64,000 nucleotides of DNA from Prauserella rugosa (GTDB lineage: Bacteria > Actinomycetota > Actinomycetes > Mycobacteriales > Pseudonocardiaceae): positions 248,001 through 312,000 of the forward strand of contig NZ_JOIJ01000001.1 of assembly GCF_000719975.1 (NCBI RefSeq), in the 5' to 3' direction. Both the position numbers and the translations under genes were made by a program. The notes under the pieces are model-generated. The model did no database searches and was not told the origin of the DNA. It saw only the letters and a program-made list of their open reading frames with translations. How positions within the stretch are numbered: position 1 is the stretch's first letter; every line of letters begins with the position of its first letter. This document shows, one piece after another, positions 43,174 through 51,330 of the stretch.

Positions 43174-43626
43174 GTGGATCAGATCCTCGGCCAAGTGCTC
43201 CGCAACGCGGTGTGGGAACGGCTGGACATGCTGTCCGACCTCGCGGACCGTGCCGACGAGCCCTCGCTCGTCTCGGTGGCACGTTCGGAGCTGCCCCGAC
43301 TGACCGACGGATGGAAGGAGATGCTGCGGTCACACGAGCCCGACGACCGCGGTGACTGCCCGACGTGTTCGACCCGCTGGCACCGGGTGAAAGCCCCGTG
43401 CACGGTGTGGCAGGTCGCACACGAGCACCTCGTGGCAGGCGGGCTGGCCACCGGTCAGCCGACGAAGCGGAAGCTCCGCAGGCGCGCGGCGTCCCCCGCG
43501 CACGCGGCGGCGGAGTCGACCACCCGGGTCCCCGAACAGCCCGGGCCCTCCGAGCGAACGGGCAGGCATGCGCTGGTTTCGCCGCCGTCCGCCCGGCATG
43601 CCGTGACCGGTTCCCCGACCCGGTAA
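43174..43626 (+). CDS. Hypothetical protein with Cys/His zinc-binding-like motif
   Basis: The 150-residue protein starts at GTG 43174. A helical N-terminal part (VLRNAVWERLDMLSDLADRA) is followed by GDCPTCSTRWHRVKAPCTVW and QVAHEHLVAGG. That gives a CxxC, a further Cys and two His in about 25 residues, fit for binding zinc. The C-terminal 55 residues are basic and disordered. There is no membrane segment. It may be a partner of the XRE-TPR regulator encoded divergently; this is inferred from position only. Confidence 0.6.
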   Translation: MDQILGQVLRNAVWERLDMLSDLADRADEPSLVSVARSELPRLTDGWKEMLRSHEPDDRGDCPTCSTRWHRVKAPCTVWQVAHEHLVAGGLATGQPTKRKLRRRAASPAHAAAESTTRVPEQPGPSERTGRHALVSPPSARHAVTGSPTR

Positions 43627-44054
43627 GCGGCACACGACGACGGGTTGTCACCCGTCCCCGGCCGGCGGCCGGCTCGTCCGTACCCCCGAGCGAGACGAGT
43701 CGGCTGCCGGTCTCCCAACGGGGATTAATCGGAAATCCCGTCTTTCGTTCGCTGGCGGACGCAGTAATCGCCAGTTAGGTTGGGCGGCGACAGCGCGTCA
43801 ACAACTTCACAAGGTAATCCCGCGGACCGACCCCCGATTAACTCGGACGGCCGGATCCCCCGACCGCGGATGTAGCCCGCAGTAGTTCCCCGCCTACGCA
43901 AGGGCCCCGATCCCCGCGGGCCGGTGTCGAAGATTCCCCCTCCCCCGACCGACACCGGCCCGCGGTCCCACAGACCGGCGAATCCATGATCACTCGACGG
44001 TGAACCGCATACCGGCGGCGTTAGAGTTCCCCACGCACAGTGAGGGAGCCACAC
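43627..44054. other. Intergenic region with a long perfect inverted repeat, upstream of the TetR gene
   Basis: No gene is seen in 428 bases. At 43914-43929 and 43950-43965 a perfect 16-bp inverted repeat (CCGCGGGCCGGTGTCG and its complement) flanks a 20-base pyrimidine-rich loop. It lies 90 bases before the TetR start and could be a regulator site or an RNA hairpin. The TetR promoter should lie between 43966 and 44040. Confidence 0.6.
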
Positions 44055-44681
44055 GTGTCCGAGAACCATTCCGATCTGCCGCCACTCCGCCGCAAACCGG
44101 TCCAGGAGCGCAGCGCCAAACGCGTCGAACGGATGCTCGACGCCGGCGCCGAGTTGCTGGCCGAGGTCGGTTACGACGGCTTGACCACGACACTCGTTGC
44201 CAAGCGCGCGGGCGTGGCCGTGGGCTCGCTGTACCAGTTCTTCCCCGACAAGCGCGCGATCGTCCAGGCGCTGACCCATCGCAACCTCGACCGGTTCGTC
44301 ACCGCCGTGGGCGAGCGGTTGCGCGGCGTCGACCACCAGAGCTGGTGGGAGGTCGTGGACGCGCTCCTCGACATCTACCTGCACATGCACCGCGACGTGC
44401 CAGGGTTCTCCCAGGTGCATTTCGGCGACGTCGTCGACGTGCAGCTGCTCGACGAGCGGCGCACCAACAACGGCGTGATCACCGACGCGCTGGCCGATCT
44501 GGTCGCAGGCCACGTCGACCTGCCGCGTGAGGAACTCGACCTGCCGATCTCGATCGCCGTCGAGGCGGCCGACTCGCTGCTGAAGTTCGCCTTCCGCGCC
44601 GATCCGGCAGGTGACGAGAAGGTCGTCGCCGAGACCAAGGCGCTCATCAAGACCTACCTGGCGAGCCGCTTCGGCGACTGA
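44055..44681 (+). CDS. TetR family transcriptional regulator
   Basis: The 208-residue protein has an N-terminal DNA-binding domain: QERSAKRVERMLDAGAELLA, GYDGLTTTLVAKRAGVAVGS and LYQFFPDKRAIVQALTHRNL (about residues 15-75). An all-helical ligand domain follows. The GTG at 44055 is chosen because GAGGGAG (44041-44047) is at the right distance. The ligand domain has HMHRDVPGFSQVHFGDVVDV. Likely a repressor of its own or a nearby gene; the convergent alanine-racemase-like gene is separated from it by a strong terminator. Confidence 0.9.
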   Translation: MSENHSDLPPLRRKPVQERSAKRVERMLDAGAELLAEVGYDGLTTTLVAKRAGVAVGSLYQFFPDKRAIVQALTHRNLDRFVTAVGERLRGVDHQSWWEVVDALLDIYLHMHRDVPGFSQVHFGDVVDVQLLDERRTNNGVITDALADLVAGHVDLPREELDLPISIAVEAADSLLKFAFRADPAGDEKVVAETKALIKTYLASRFGD

Positions 44682-44695
44682 CCCGGAAGCCCCCG

Positions 44696-44734
44696 AGGGC
44701 CCCATAGTCGCGTTGAACGCGACTATGGGGCCCT
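44696..44734. terminator. Palindromic element copy A, bidirectional terminator between TetR and the racemase-like gene
   Basis: A perfect 19-bp inverted repeat (AGGGCCCCATAGTCGCGTT, 1-base centre, complement) sits between two convergent stops and could end both transcripts. The same element, about 50 bp with its flanks, occurs at 55206-55256 inside an operon, so it is a repeated family. Confidence 0.85.
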
Positions 44735-44749
44735 TGGGAGCATTGGCCG

Positions 44750-45937
44750 TCAGCCGAAGGACTGGTCCTCGCCGCGGTAGGTCGGCACCGACGAGACCAC
44801 CTGGGCTCCGCGCACCAGGTGGTAGGTGGTGAACCGTTCGGCAAGCTCGCCCGCCTTGGCGTGCCGGAACCACACGCGATCGCCCGGCCGCAGGCCGGCG
44901 GCGGCCTTGCCCTTGACCGGTGTCTGCACCTCACCCGCTCCCTCGACGCCCAGCAGGCTCAGGCCGGCCGGGGCGACGGGTGTCGGCAACCGTGAGGGAT
45001 GCGCGGGTCCCGAGCCGATGTAGCCGCCCGCGAACACGGTCGCGATGTTCCCCGTCGGCCTGCGCACCACGGGCAGGGCGAACAGCGCCGCGGGTGCGGG
45101 CGTGAAGGTGGTGTAGTCGTCGAACAGGCCGGGACCGAGCAGGCCCGATCCGGCGGCGATCTCGGTGACGGACCGGTCGCGGCCCGTCGACTCGATGCTG
45201 CCGGTACCTCCGCCGTTGACGAACTCCAGGTCGGCGACGCTGCGGACCGCCGCGACGGCCGCACCGCGCCGCCTAGCCAGTTCCTCCGCCGACCGGCGCT
45301 GCATCCAGCGGACCAGTCGCGACTGCGGACCACGCCCGCCGTCGGGCACGCCGGCGATCTGCCCCTCGTAGGCCATCATGCCGACGAGCCGGAAGCCGCG
45401 CCTGCGCACGATCTGCGAGGCCAGCGCGTGCGCCGACCGGGGCCGGAACACCGGTGACCTGCGCGTGCCGACGTGCAGACCGGGCGCGGGCCGCCACGAC
45501 GCGTCGAGCTCGAGGGCGACGCGGATCTCCGGGTGCGCGGGACCGAGCGCGGCGTCCACGACGTCGAGGTGGTCGGCCGAGTCGACCATGATCGTGATGG
45601 CCGCACGCGCGGCGTCGTCGGCGGCGAGTGCGCGTAACGCGGCGTGGTCGACGGTCGGGTACGCGACGACGAGGTCGTCGCAGAGACCGCCGCGGTGCAG
45701 CCAGAGCGCCTCGGGCAGCGAGTAACACAGCACTCCCCGGAACCCCGGCTTCGCGAGCACCCGTTCGAGCAGCTGCCTGCAGCGCACCGACTTGCTGGCC
45801 ACCCTGATCGGCGTGCCGGCACCGCGCCGCACGAGGTCGTCGGCGTTGGCGTCGAACGCGTCGAGATCAACAACCGCCAATGGAGGGTCGAGATCCTTGG
45901 TCGCTGCGTCGTACGCTGCGGCGTTCACGGTGGTCAC
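44750..45937 (-). CDS. PLP-dependent alanine-racemase-fold enzyme (D-amino acid deaminase/aldolase-like)
   Basis: The 395-residue protein has a type III PLP fold: LAVVDLDAFDANADDLVRRG, then PIRVASKSVRCRQLLERVL with the PLP Lys. Further on come VGMMAYEGQIAGVPDGGRGP, FVNGGGTGSIESTG for phosphate binding, and a C-terminal beta domain with VAPAGLSLLGVEGAGEVQTP, GLRPGDRVWFRHAKAGELAE. The layout matches D-threonine aldolase/D-serine dehydratase-like enzymes more than alanine racemase, which lacks this metal-binding HAK-type end. Likely cytosolic amino acid metabolism. The GTG start is 84 bases from the divergent oxidase gene. Confidence 0.8.
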   Translation of the reverse strand: MTTVNAAAYDAATKDLDPPLAVVDLDAFDANADDLVRRGAGTPIRVASKSVRCRQLLERVLAKPGFRGVLCYSLPEALWLHRGGLCDDLVVAYPTVDHAALRALAADDAARAAITIMVDSADHLDVVDAALGPAHPEIRVALELDASWRPAPGLHVGTRRSPVFRPRSAHALASQIVRRRGFRLVGMMAYEGQIAGVPDGGRGPQSRLVRWMQRRSAEELARRRGAAVAAVRSVADLEFVNGGGTGSIESTGRDRSVTEIAAGSGLLGPGLFDDYTTFTPAPAALFALPVVRRPTGNIATVFAGGYIGSGPAHPSRLPTPVAPAGLSLLGVEGAGEVQTPVKGKAAAGLRPGDRVWFRHAKAGELAERFTTYHLVRGAQVVSSVPTYRGEDQSFG

Positions 45938-46021
45938 GCCGATTACCGTACGTCAGAATGCCTTGAAACGCGAAATGTATTCACGTACTACTGAACGACC
46001 CTCACGCAGGCAGGTGATCAC

Positions 46022-47329
46022 GTGACGACGTGGACGAACTGGTCCGGCACTGCCACGGCGAGCCCGCAACGGACGCCGAGACCGCGCAGTCTCGCCGAGA
46101 TCAGCGACGCCGTGCGCCAGGCGGCCGACGCCGGCATGCGCGTGCGCCCGCTGGGCAGCGGCCATTCGTTCACGGGCATCGCGGCCACCGACTCGGTGGC
46201 GCTCGACCTCACCGAGTGGGCGGGCGTCGTCGACGCCGACCGTGAGACGGGCCTGGTCACCGTGCGGTCGGGCACCACGCTGCACCGGCTCAACACCGAG
46301 CTGGCCCGGGTCGGGCTGGCGATGACCAACCTCGGCGACATCGACGAACAGACCGTCGCCGGCGCCATCTCGACCGGTACGCACGGCACGGGTGCGGCCT
46401 TCGGTGGCCTGGCAACGCAGGTCAGGGGCCTGGAACTGGTGCTGGCCGACGGGTCGGTGGTGACGTGTTCGGCCGACGAGCAGCCGGAACTGTTCGCCGC
46501 GGCACGCGTGGGGCTCGGCGCACTCGGCGTGATCACCACGGTGACGCTGCAGTGCGAACCGTCGTTCGTGCTCGCCGCCCACGAGGGGCCCGAACCGCTC
46601 GACGGCGTGCTCGAGTCGTTCGACGAGCACGCCGACAGCAACGACCACTTCGAGTTCTACTGGTTCCCCTACGGACGCAACGCCCTGGTCAAGCGCAACA
46701 ACCGGGTGCCGGGTCCCGCCGCACCGCTGTCGAGGGTGCGTGAGTTCGTCGACTACACGCTCACCGAGAACGCGGCCTTCGGCACGCTGTGCAGGCTCGG
46801 CCGCGCGGTGCCGCCGCTGGTGCCCACGCTGGGCCGGGTGTCGTCGGCGGCCCTGTCGACGCGGTCGTACAGCGACACGTCGTACCGGGTCTTCGCGACC
46901 CGACGGTCGGTGCGCTTCGTCGAGTCGGAGTGGGCGGTGCCGCGCGAATCGGTGCGGGACGTCCTCCGGGAAGCCCGCGCGCTGGTGCCGACCCTGCAGA
47001 CGCCGGTCACCTTCCCCGCGGAGGTGCGGGTCGCCGCGGCCGACGACGTGTGGTTGTCGACGGCCTACGGCCGCGACACCGCCTACGTGGCGATTCACCA
47101 GTACGTCGGCATGCCCTATCGGGAGTACTTCCTGGCGTTCGCGTCGATCGCGGGCGCGGTGGGCGGACGTCCGCACTGGGGCAAGCTGCACGACCTGGAC
47201 GCCTCGACGTTGCGGGAGCGGTATCCGCGGTTCGACGACTTTCTGCGCGTCGCCGCGGACACCGATCCGCGCGGGGTGTTCCGCAACGGCTACCTGGACC
47301 GCGTGCTGGGGCCGGTCAAAGGCGGCTGA
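46022..47329 (+). CDS. FAD-linked D-arabinono-1,4-lactone oxidase-type sugar oxidase
   Basis: The 435-residue protein has the FAD-binding type 4 domain: VRPLGSGHSFTGIAATDSVA, AMTNLGDIDEQTVAGAISTG, THGTGAAFGGLATQV, and a C-terminal ALO domain with YVAIHQYVGMPYREYFLAFA, GRPHWGKLHDLD and the closing FDDFLRVAADTDPRGVFRN. The HWGK box is characteristic of aldonolactone oxidases. The family oxidises L-gulono- or D-arabinono-lactone to ascorbate-type products with O2 or a quinone. The GTG start has an AGGCAGG-like site. Its last 14 bases overlap the convergent NAD(P)-binding gene. Confidence 0.9.
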   Translation: MTTWTNWSGTATASPQRTPRPRSLAEISDAVRQAADAGMRVRPLGSGHSFTGIAATDSVALDLTEWAGVVDADRETGLVTVRSGTTLHRLNTELARVGLAMTNLGDIDEQTVAGAISTGTHGTGAAFGGLATQVRGLELVLADGSVVTCSADEQPELFAAARVGLGALGVITTVTLQCEPSFVLAAHEGPEPLDGVLESFDEHADSNDHFEFYWFPYGRNALVKRNNRVPGPAAPLSRVREFVDYTLTENAAFGTLCRLGRAVPPLVPTLGRVSSAALSTRSYSDTSYRVFATRRSVRFVESEWAVPRESVRDVLREARALVPTLQTPVTFPAEVRVAAADDVWLSTAYGRDTAYVAIHQYVGMPYREYFLAFASIAGAVGGRPHWGKLHDLDASTLRERYPRFDDFLRVAADTDPRGVFRNGYLDRVLGPVKGG

Positions 47330-47969
47330 CGGCCTCGGCGATCGGCGTGTTGCCGGAGGTGAGTTCGACCGTCGAGCGGAAGGCGACGTCGTCGCTGAGC
47401 AGGGCCACGACCACGGCGGCCACGTCGTCGCGCGGCACGCTGCCCCGCGGGACGTCCTCGGCGAGCTGCACCATGCCGGTCGCGGGGTCGTCGGTAAGCC
47501 CGCCGGGCCGGAGGATGGTCCAGTCCAGGTCGCGTGCGCGCAGGTCGTCCTCGGCGGCGGCCTTGGCCCGCAGGTAGGCGGCGAAGACCTCGCCGACGGC
47601 GTCGGCGTCGATGGGCCCGTCGGTGCCCATGGCGCTGATCTGCACGAACCTGCGCACGCCCGCGCGTTCGGCCGCGTCGGCGAACAGCACTGCCGCGTCG
47701 CGGTCGACGGTCTCCTTGCGCGGGGCGCCACTGCCCGGCCCCGCGCCCGCGGCGAACACGGCCGCGTCGGCTCCCTCGAGAACGGATGCGACCTCGTCGA
47801 CGGTCGCGTCCTCCAGATCGAGCACGGCGGGTTCGGCGCTCACCGCGCGCAGGTCGTCGATGTGGTCGGAGTTCCGGACGATGCCGACGGCCTGATCACC
47901 GTTCGCGGCAAGCCGCTTCTCGAGCAGGAGGGCGATCTTTCCATGTCCACCGGCGATGACAACACGCAT
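47316..47969 (-). CDS. NAD(P)-binding atypical SDR (NmrA/YwnB-like)
   Basis: The 217-residue protein starts at ATG 47969: MRVVIAGGHGKIALLLEKRL is the GxxGxxG cofactor site. It continues GIVRNSDHIDDL, ADAAVFAAGAGPGSG, RRFVQISAMG, and DLDWTILRPGGLTDDPATG. It lacks the classical Tyr-x3-Lys, as do the atypical SDRs that act as flavin reductases or redox sensors. Cytosolic. Its end overlaps the sugar-lactone oxidase end by 14 bases. Confidence 0.88.
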   Translation of the reverse strand: MRVVIAGGHGKIALLLEKRLAANGDQAVGIVRNSDHIDDLRAVSAEPAVLDLEDATVDEVASVLEGADAAVFAAGAGPGSGAPRKETVDRDAAVLFADAAERAGVRRFVQISAMGTDGPIDADAVGEVFAAYLRAKAAAEDDLRARDLDWTILRPGGLTDDPATGMVQLAEDVPRGSVPRDDVAAVVVALLSDDVAFRSTVELTSGNTPIAEAVSRL

Positions 47970-47983
47970 GTTGACGAGACTAC

Positions 47984-48058
47984 GCAGCGGCGCGGAGCGC
48001 CACAGGTTGGGCGGTGGTGGGAGACGGGTGGGCCTATGCAGCGGCGCGGAGCGCCACA
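47984..48058. repeat. Two 21-bp direct repeats, period 54 bp
   Basis: GCAGCGGCGCGGAGCGCCAC plus A occurs identically at 47984-48004 and 48038-48058. Each copy contains a small hairpin (GGCGC, GGA, GCGCC). The pair lies upstream of the 47969 start, in the gap before the minus-strand gene that ends at 48099. Confidence 0.75.
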
Positions 48059-48098
48059 TGTTGCGCGCCGCCAGGTCGGGCGGCGCCCGGCGGTGGGC

Positions 48099-48764
48099 TT
48101 ACGCGTGCTGGGCGGTCTCCTCGGCGGGGTCGGCGCCCGCGTCCTCGGCGGCGATGAGCCGCTCGTAGACGACCTCGTTGACCCAGCGCCACACGGCGTC
48201 CCTGCCGAGCAGGATGCGGTCCTGGTGGCTCTCGACGTCGAGGGTCACGTGTGCCTCGTCGTCGGCGGCCACCACGGCGACGCCGTAGGTACGGGCGCGG
48301 GGCAGGCAGTTGTCGACGTAGTCGTGGGTGAGCGTCATCGACTGCGGCAGCACCATGGCGGCCTCGCCGTAGCGGGAGAACGGCACCGTCGCGGCGAGAC
48401 CGGTCCGCCAGTGGCGAGCCACCGCGAGCACGCCGACGACGTCGGCGGCGGGCGGCGGTGCCGTGTCGGCCAGCTCGGGCCACGTCCAGGTCGAGACCTG
48501 CGCGCGGTCGGTGACCGGCTCCTGGCCGAGTGCGATCCGCTCGGCGTGCGCGGCGGGGCGCAGCTTCGCCACGACGTAGACGCGCCTGCCGAACATCGTC
48601 AGCGGCGGCAGCACGAGGCCGCGCCAGCCGAGGGTCGCTGCGGCGTCGGCCGCGAGCTCGTCGACGTTCTCGGGCAGTTCGACGGGCGGGACCACCCGAC
48701 TCGGCACCGAACGCGTTCCGTTCGCGCCGTTGGTGATCGTGGTCTGTCCGGGTGTCGCCGCCAC
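48099..48764 (-). CDS. Hypothetical protein, 221 residues
   Basis: The protein starts at GTG 48764, with GGGGAGG 8 bases upstream. It is soluble with no signal. It contains TLGWRGLVLPPLTMFGRRVY, VGVLAVARHWRTGLAATVPF, and LPQSMTLTHDYVDNCLPRAR followed by YGVAVVAADDEAHVTLDVES. The beta-strand-rich alternation suggests one folded domain. No family recognised. It is on the same strand as the NAD(P)-binding gene (130 bases apart, with the repeat pair between). Confidence 0.65.
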   Translation of the reverse strand: MAATPGQTTITNGANGTRSVPSRVVPPVELPENVDELAADAAATLGWRGLVLPPLTMFGRRVYVVAKLRPAAHAERIALGQEPVTDRAQVSTWTWPELADTAPPPAADVVGVLAVARHWRTGLAATVPFSRYGEAAMVLPQSMTLTHDYVDNCLPRARTYGVAVVAADDEAHVTLDVESHQDRILLGRDAVWRWVNEVVYERLIAAEDAGADPAEETAQHA

Positions 48765-49356
48765 GGATCTGCCTCCCCGTTCTCGTCTGCCGGCCGTCTT
48801 CGTCGGCCCTGTCACTTCGCGATACCGGCCCCTGCTCCGGGCTGCGCCTTCTCGGGCGCTGCCGAACCAGATTGCAACCGAAAACGGCCGACGTCTGCGG
48901 CCTGGCGGGGTAGCTGCGATCGACGGCGCCCAGCGGTCGGTGATCGGTCGGTGGGCGGTTCCGGAAATTCGGCCCGGCAGTGCTGCCGTATGGGTGACAT
49001 GCGACTGAACGGGGGAAACGTGGGGAAATCGGGCCTGCACGGTGACGTTCACCGCTGCATGAGCCTGCGACGGGCGGTTAGGGTTTCCGTCGGCCGTGGC
49101 CGGGCTACCGCTGGTCCGTGCCGGCAGTGCGATACCGCGATGCCGGACCGGTCCAGGGCAGCACATCCCGGGCGCGGTGGCAACAGGTTCGGACAAGGTT
49201 CAACCGGAGGTTGAACCTTCTCTGCCCCGTCTGCCGCCGCCACCGAACCGCCAGCCGGCCCCGATCTCATGGGCTCCCACCACCCCGACTCCCACGACCC
49301 CGACCCCAACCCGACAGCCCAACCCCCGACAGCCACAGCGACAAGGAGGTCCGCGC
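48765..49356. other. Intergenic region before the CitE-like gene, with a perfect hairpin
   Basis: No convincing gene lies in these 592 bases; the open frames present have poor codon bias. A perfect 11-bp stem with a 3-base loop (AAGGTTCAACC, GGA, GGTTGAACCTT) occurs at 49195-49219, about 140 bases before the next start. It could be an operator, since it is also a dyad, or a terminator for a transcript not otherwise seen. The stretch just before the gene is rich in CCGAC/CCCGAC repeats. Confidence 0.55.
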
Positions 49357-50214
49357 GTGACACCGCGCCGTTCCGTTCTGTACATGCCCGGCGCGAACGA
49401 ACGCGCGCTCGAGAAGGCCAAGACGCTGCCCGCCGACGCGTTGATCTTCGACCTCGAGGACGCGGTCTCGCCCGACGCGAAGGAATCCGCACGCGAGCGG
49501 GTCTGCGCGGCGGCCGCGTCCGGCGACTACGGCAAGCGCGAGGTCGCCATCCGCGTGAACGGTCTGGACACCGACTGGCACGACGCGGATCTGCGGGCCG
49601 CGGCGCAGGCCGGGCCCGCCGCCGTCGTGGTGCCGAAGGTGAACTCGGCACGCGACGTCATGACGATCGAGCGCGCACTGGAACTCAACGGTGCCCCCGA
49701 GCACACGATGATCTGGGCGATGCTCGAGACGCCGGTGGCGATGCTGCACGCCGAGGAGATCGCCTCGGCGAGCGAGCGGCTGACCGTCCTGGTGATGGGC
49801 ACCAACGACCTCGCGAAGGAACTGCACGCGGAACCGGCGGCCGGGCGCGCACCGCTCGTCGCTGGACTGTCGCTGAGCCTGCTTGCCGCCCGCGCGGCCG
49901 GCAAGCAGATCCTGGACGGTGTCTACAACGACGTGCAGAACCTGGAGGGTTTCGAGGCCGAGGCGACCCAGGCGCGACAGTTCGGGTTCGACGGCAAGAC
50001 GTTGATCCATCCCGGGCAGATCGAACCGTGCAACCGGGTGTTCGCTCCGTCGGACGAGGCGATCACCCGCGCGCGCAAGGTGATCGAGGCGTTCGAGAAG
50101 GCCAAGCGCGACGGCGACGCGGTGGTGACGGTGGACGGGCGCATGGTCGAGAACCTGCACGTCGCCGAGGCCGAGCGGGTGCTGGCCCTCGCCGAGGCCA
50201 TCAAGGCCCGCTGA
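49357..50214 (+). CDS. HpcH/HpaI aldolase / citrate lyase beta-subunit (CitE) family protein
   Basis: The 285-residue protein starts at GTG 49357 with a near-perfect AAGGAGGT. RRSVLYMPGANERALEKAKT and LIFDLEDAVSPDAKESARER (metal Asp/Glu) lead into the TIM barrel. Then come AAVVVPKVNSARDVMTIERA, WAMLETPVAMLHAEEIASA, VMGTNDLAKEL and GFDGKTLIHPGQIEPCNRVF. Stand-alone CitE proteins without CitD/CitF are usually malyl- or citramalyl-CoA lyases (or thioesterases) and not true citrate lyase. It is the only gene of its unit, ended by a hairpin. Confidence 0.9.
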   Translation: MTPRRSVLYMPGANERALEKAKTLPADALIFDLEDAVSPDAKESARERVCAAAASGDYGKREVAIRVNGLDTDWHDADLRAAAQAGPAAVVVPKVNSARDVMTIERALELNGAPEHTMIWAMLETPVAMLHAEEIASASERLTVLVMGTNDLAKELHAEPAAGRAPLVAGLSLSLLAARAAGKQILDGVYNDVQNLEGFEAEATQARQFGFDGKTLIHPGQIEPCNRVFAPSDEAITRARKVIEAFEKAKRDGDAVVTVDGRMVENLHVAEAERVLALAEAIKAR

Positions 50215-50263
50215 CCGCCCCGTCCGCGCCGTCCGACCAGCCCGACCGGCCCGGTCGATGGCG

Positions 50264-50294
50264 CCGCCTGCGGTGGGAATCCCGCCGCAGGCGG
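50264..50294 (+). terminator. Hairpin after the CitE-like gene
   Basis: A 14-bp stem with one mismatch (CCGCCTGCGGTGGG, AAT loop, CCCGCCGCAGGCGG) is followed by TGTTGTTG, 50 bases after the stop and 17 bases before the next gene start. Confidence 0.75.
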
Positions 50295-50310
50295 TGTTGT
50301 TGAACCGGGC

Positions 50311-51321
50311 GTGGGTCTTCCGCCGTTGTCCGTGCTCGACCGGGCCTCCGTTCGCAGGGGCCGGGAGCCTGCGGAGGCACTGCGGGAGACGGTGGAGTTC
50401 GCCCGCGAGATCGAACGGCTGGGGTATCGCCGGTTCTGGGTCGCCGAACACCACGGCGTGCCGGGGGTCGCGGGTGCGGCTCCGACGGTGCTGGCCGCGG
50501 CGCTCGGTGCGGCGACGTCCACCATCCGCATCGGTACCGGTGGGGTGATGCTGCCCAACCACCGGCCGCTCGTCGTGGCCGAGCAGTTTGGCACGCTGGC
50601 CTCGCTCCATCCAGGCAGGGTCGACATGGGACTCGGCCGTTCGGTCGGGTTCACCGGCGCCGTGCGCGCCGCACTGGGTGCGGACAAGTCCGACGCCGCG
50701 CGGTTCGGCGACGATGTCCGCGAGCTGCTCGGCTACCTCGACGGTGCGCATCGCGTGCACGCCGTTCCCGCCGAAGGTCTGCACCTTCCGACCTTCGTGC
50801 TGGCCACCGGTGCGGGCGCGGACATCGCGGCGGAACTCGGCCTGTCGCTGGTCATCGCACCGCTGGGGCACACCGACGAATCGGGCGGACACGACCGGCT
50901 CGCCGAACGGGTCCGTCGGTACCGGGAACGCTTCCGCCCTCGCCGCGAGCACCGCGCCGATCCACCCGGGCGGTGGTCCGAACCGTATGTCGTCGTGTCG
51001 ACCGCCGTCGCGGTCGCCGACACGCGCGAACGGGCGCGCAGGCTGCTGCTTCCGGAGGCGTGGTCGTTGGTCCGTTCCCGCATCGACGGAGCGTTCCCGC
51101 CGCTGGTCGCACCCGAGGACATCCCCGAGCCCGACGACCGGGAACGGCGCTACCTCGACGACGCGCTCCGCGGGCAGATCCACGGCACCGCCGACGACGT
51201 CGCCGCGGAGCTGTCCACGCTGAGCGAGCGGGCAGGCGCGGACGAACTGCTCATCACGATGAGCACCCACGACCGCGCCGACATGCTCGACTCCTACACC
51301 CGCCTGGCCAGGCTGGCCTGA
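50311..51321 (+). CDS. LLM class flavin-dependent oxidoreductase (MsnO8-like)
   Basis: The 336-residue protein has the bacterial luciferase-like barrel: LSVLDRASVRRG (MsnO8-type N-terminus), ETVEFAREIERLGYRRFWVA, EHHGVPGVAGAAP, STIRIGTGGVMLPNHRPLVV, AEQFGTLASLHPGRVDMGLG and a C-terminal FTGAVRAAL-to-DELLITMS part. These enzymes are FMN-dependent monooxygenases or F420/FMN oxidoreductases; the substrate is unknown. The GTG at 50311 is chosen, close to the preceding hairpin. It converges with the SDR gene, 9 bases apart. Confidence 0.85.
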   Translation: MGLPPLSVLDRASVRRGREPAEALRETVEFAREIERLGYRRFWVAEHHGVPGVAGAAPTVLAAALGAATSTIRIGTGGVMLPNHRPLVVAEQFGTLASLHPGRVDMGLGRSVGFTGAVRAALGADKSDAARFGDDVRELLGYLDGAHRVHAVPAEGLHLPTFVLATGAGADIAAELGLSLVIAPLGHTDESGGHDRLAERVRRYRERFRPRREHRADPPGRWSEPYVVVSTAVAVADTRERARRLLLPEAWSLVRSRIDGAFPPLVAPEDIPEPDDRERRYLDDALRGQIHGTADDVAAELSTLSERAGADELLITMSTHDRADMLDSYTRLARLA

Positions 51322-51330
51322 CCGGACGGA

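Noticed and set aside
44680..44750. Peptide sequence APKGPIVAFNAT read through the palindromic element
   Set aside because: It occurs in frames through both copies because the DNA repeats, not because a protein motif is conserved.
48730..49008. A 92-codon plus-strand frame in the gap before the CitE-like gene
   Set aside because: It begins inside the start region of the opposite-strand gene and has no ribosome binding site or motif.
46740..49214. An 824-codon plus-strand open frame across the oxidase end and the two following minus-strand genes
   Set aside because: It overlaps three supported genes, with a composition typical of frame-shifted GC-rich DNA.
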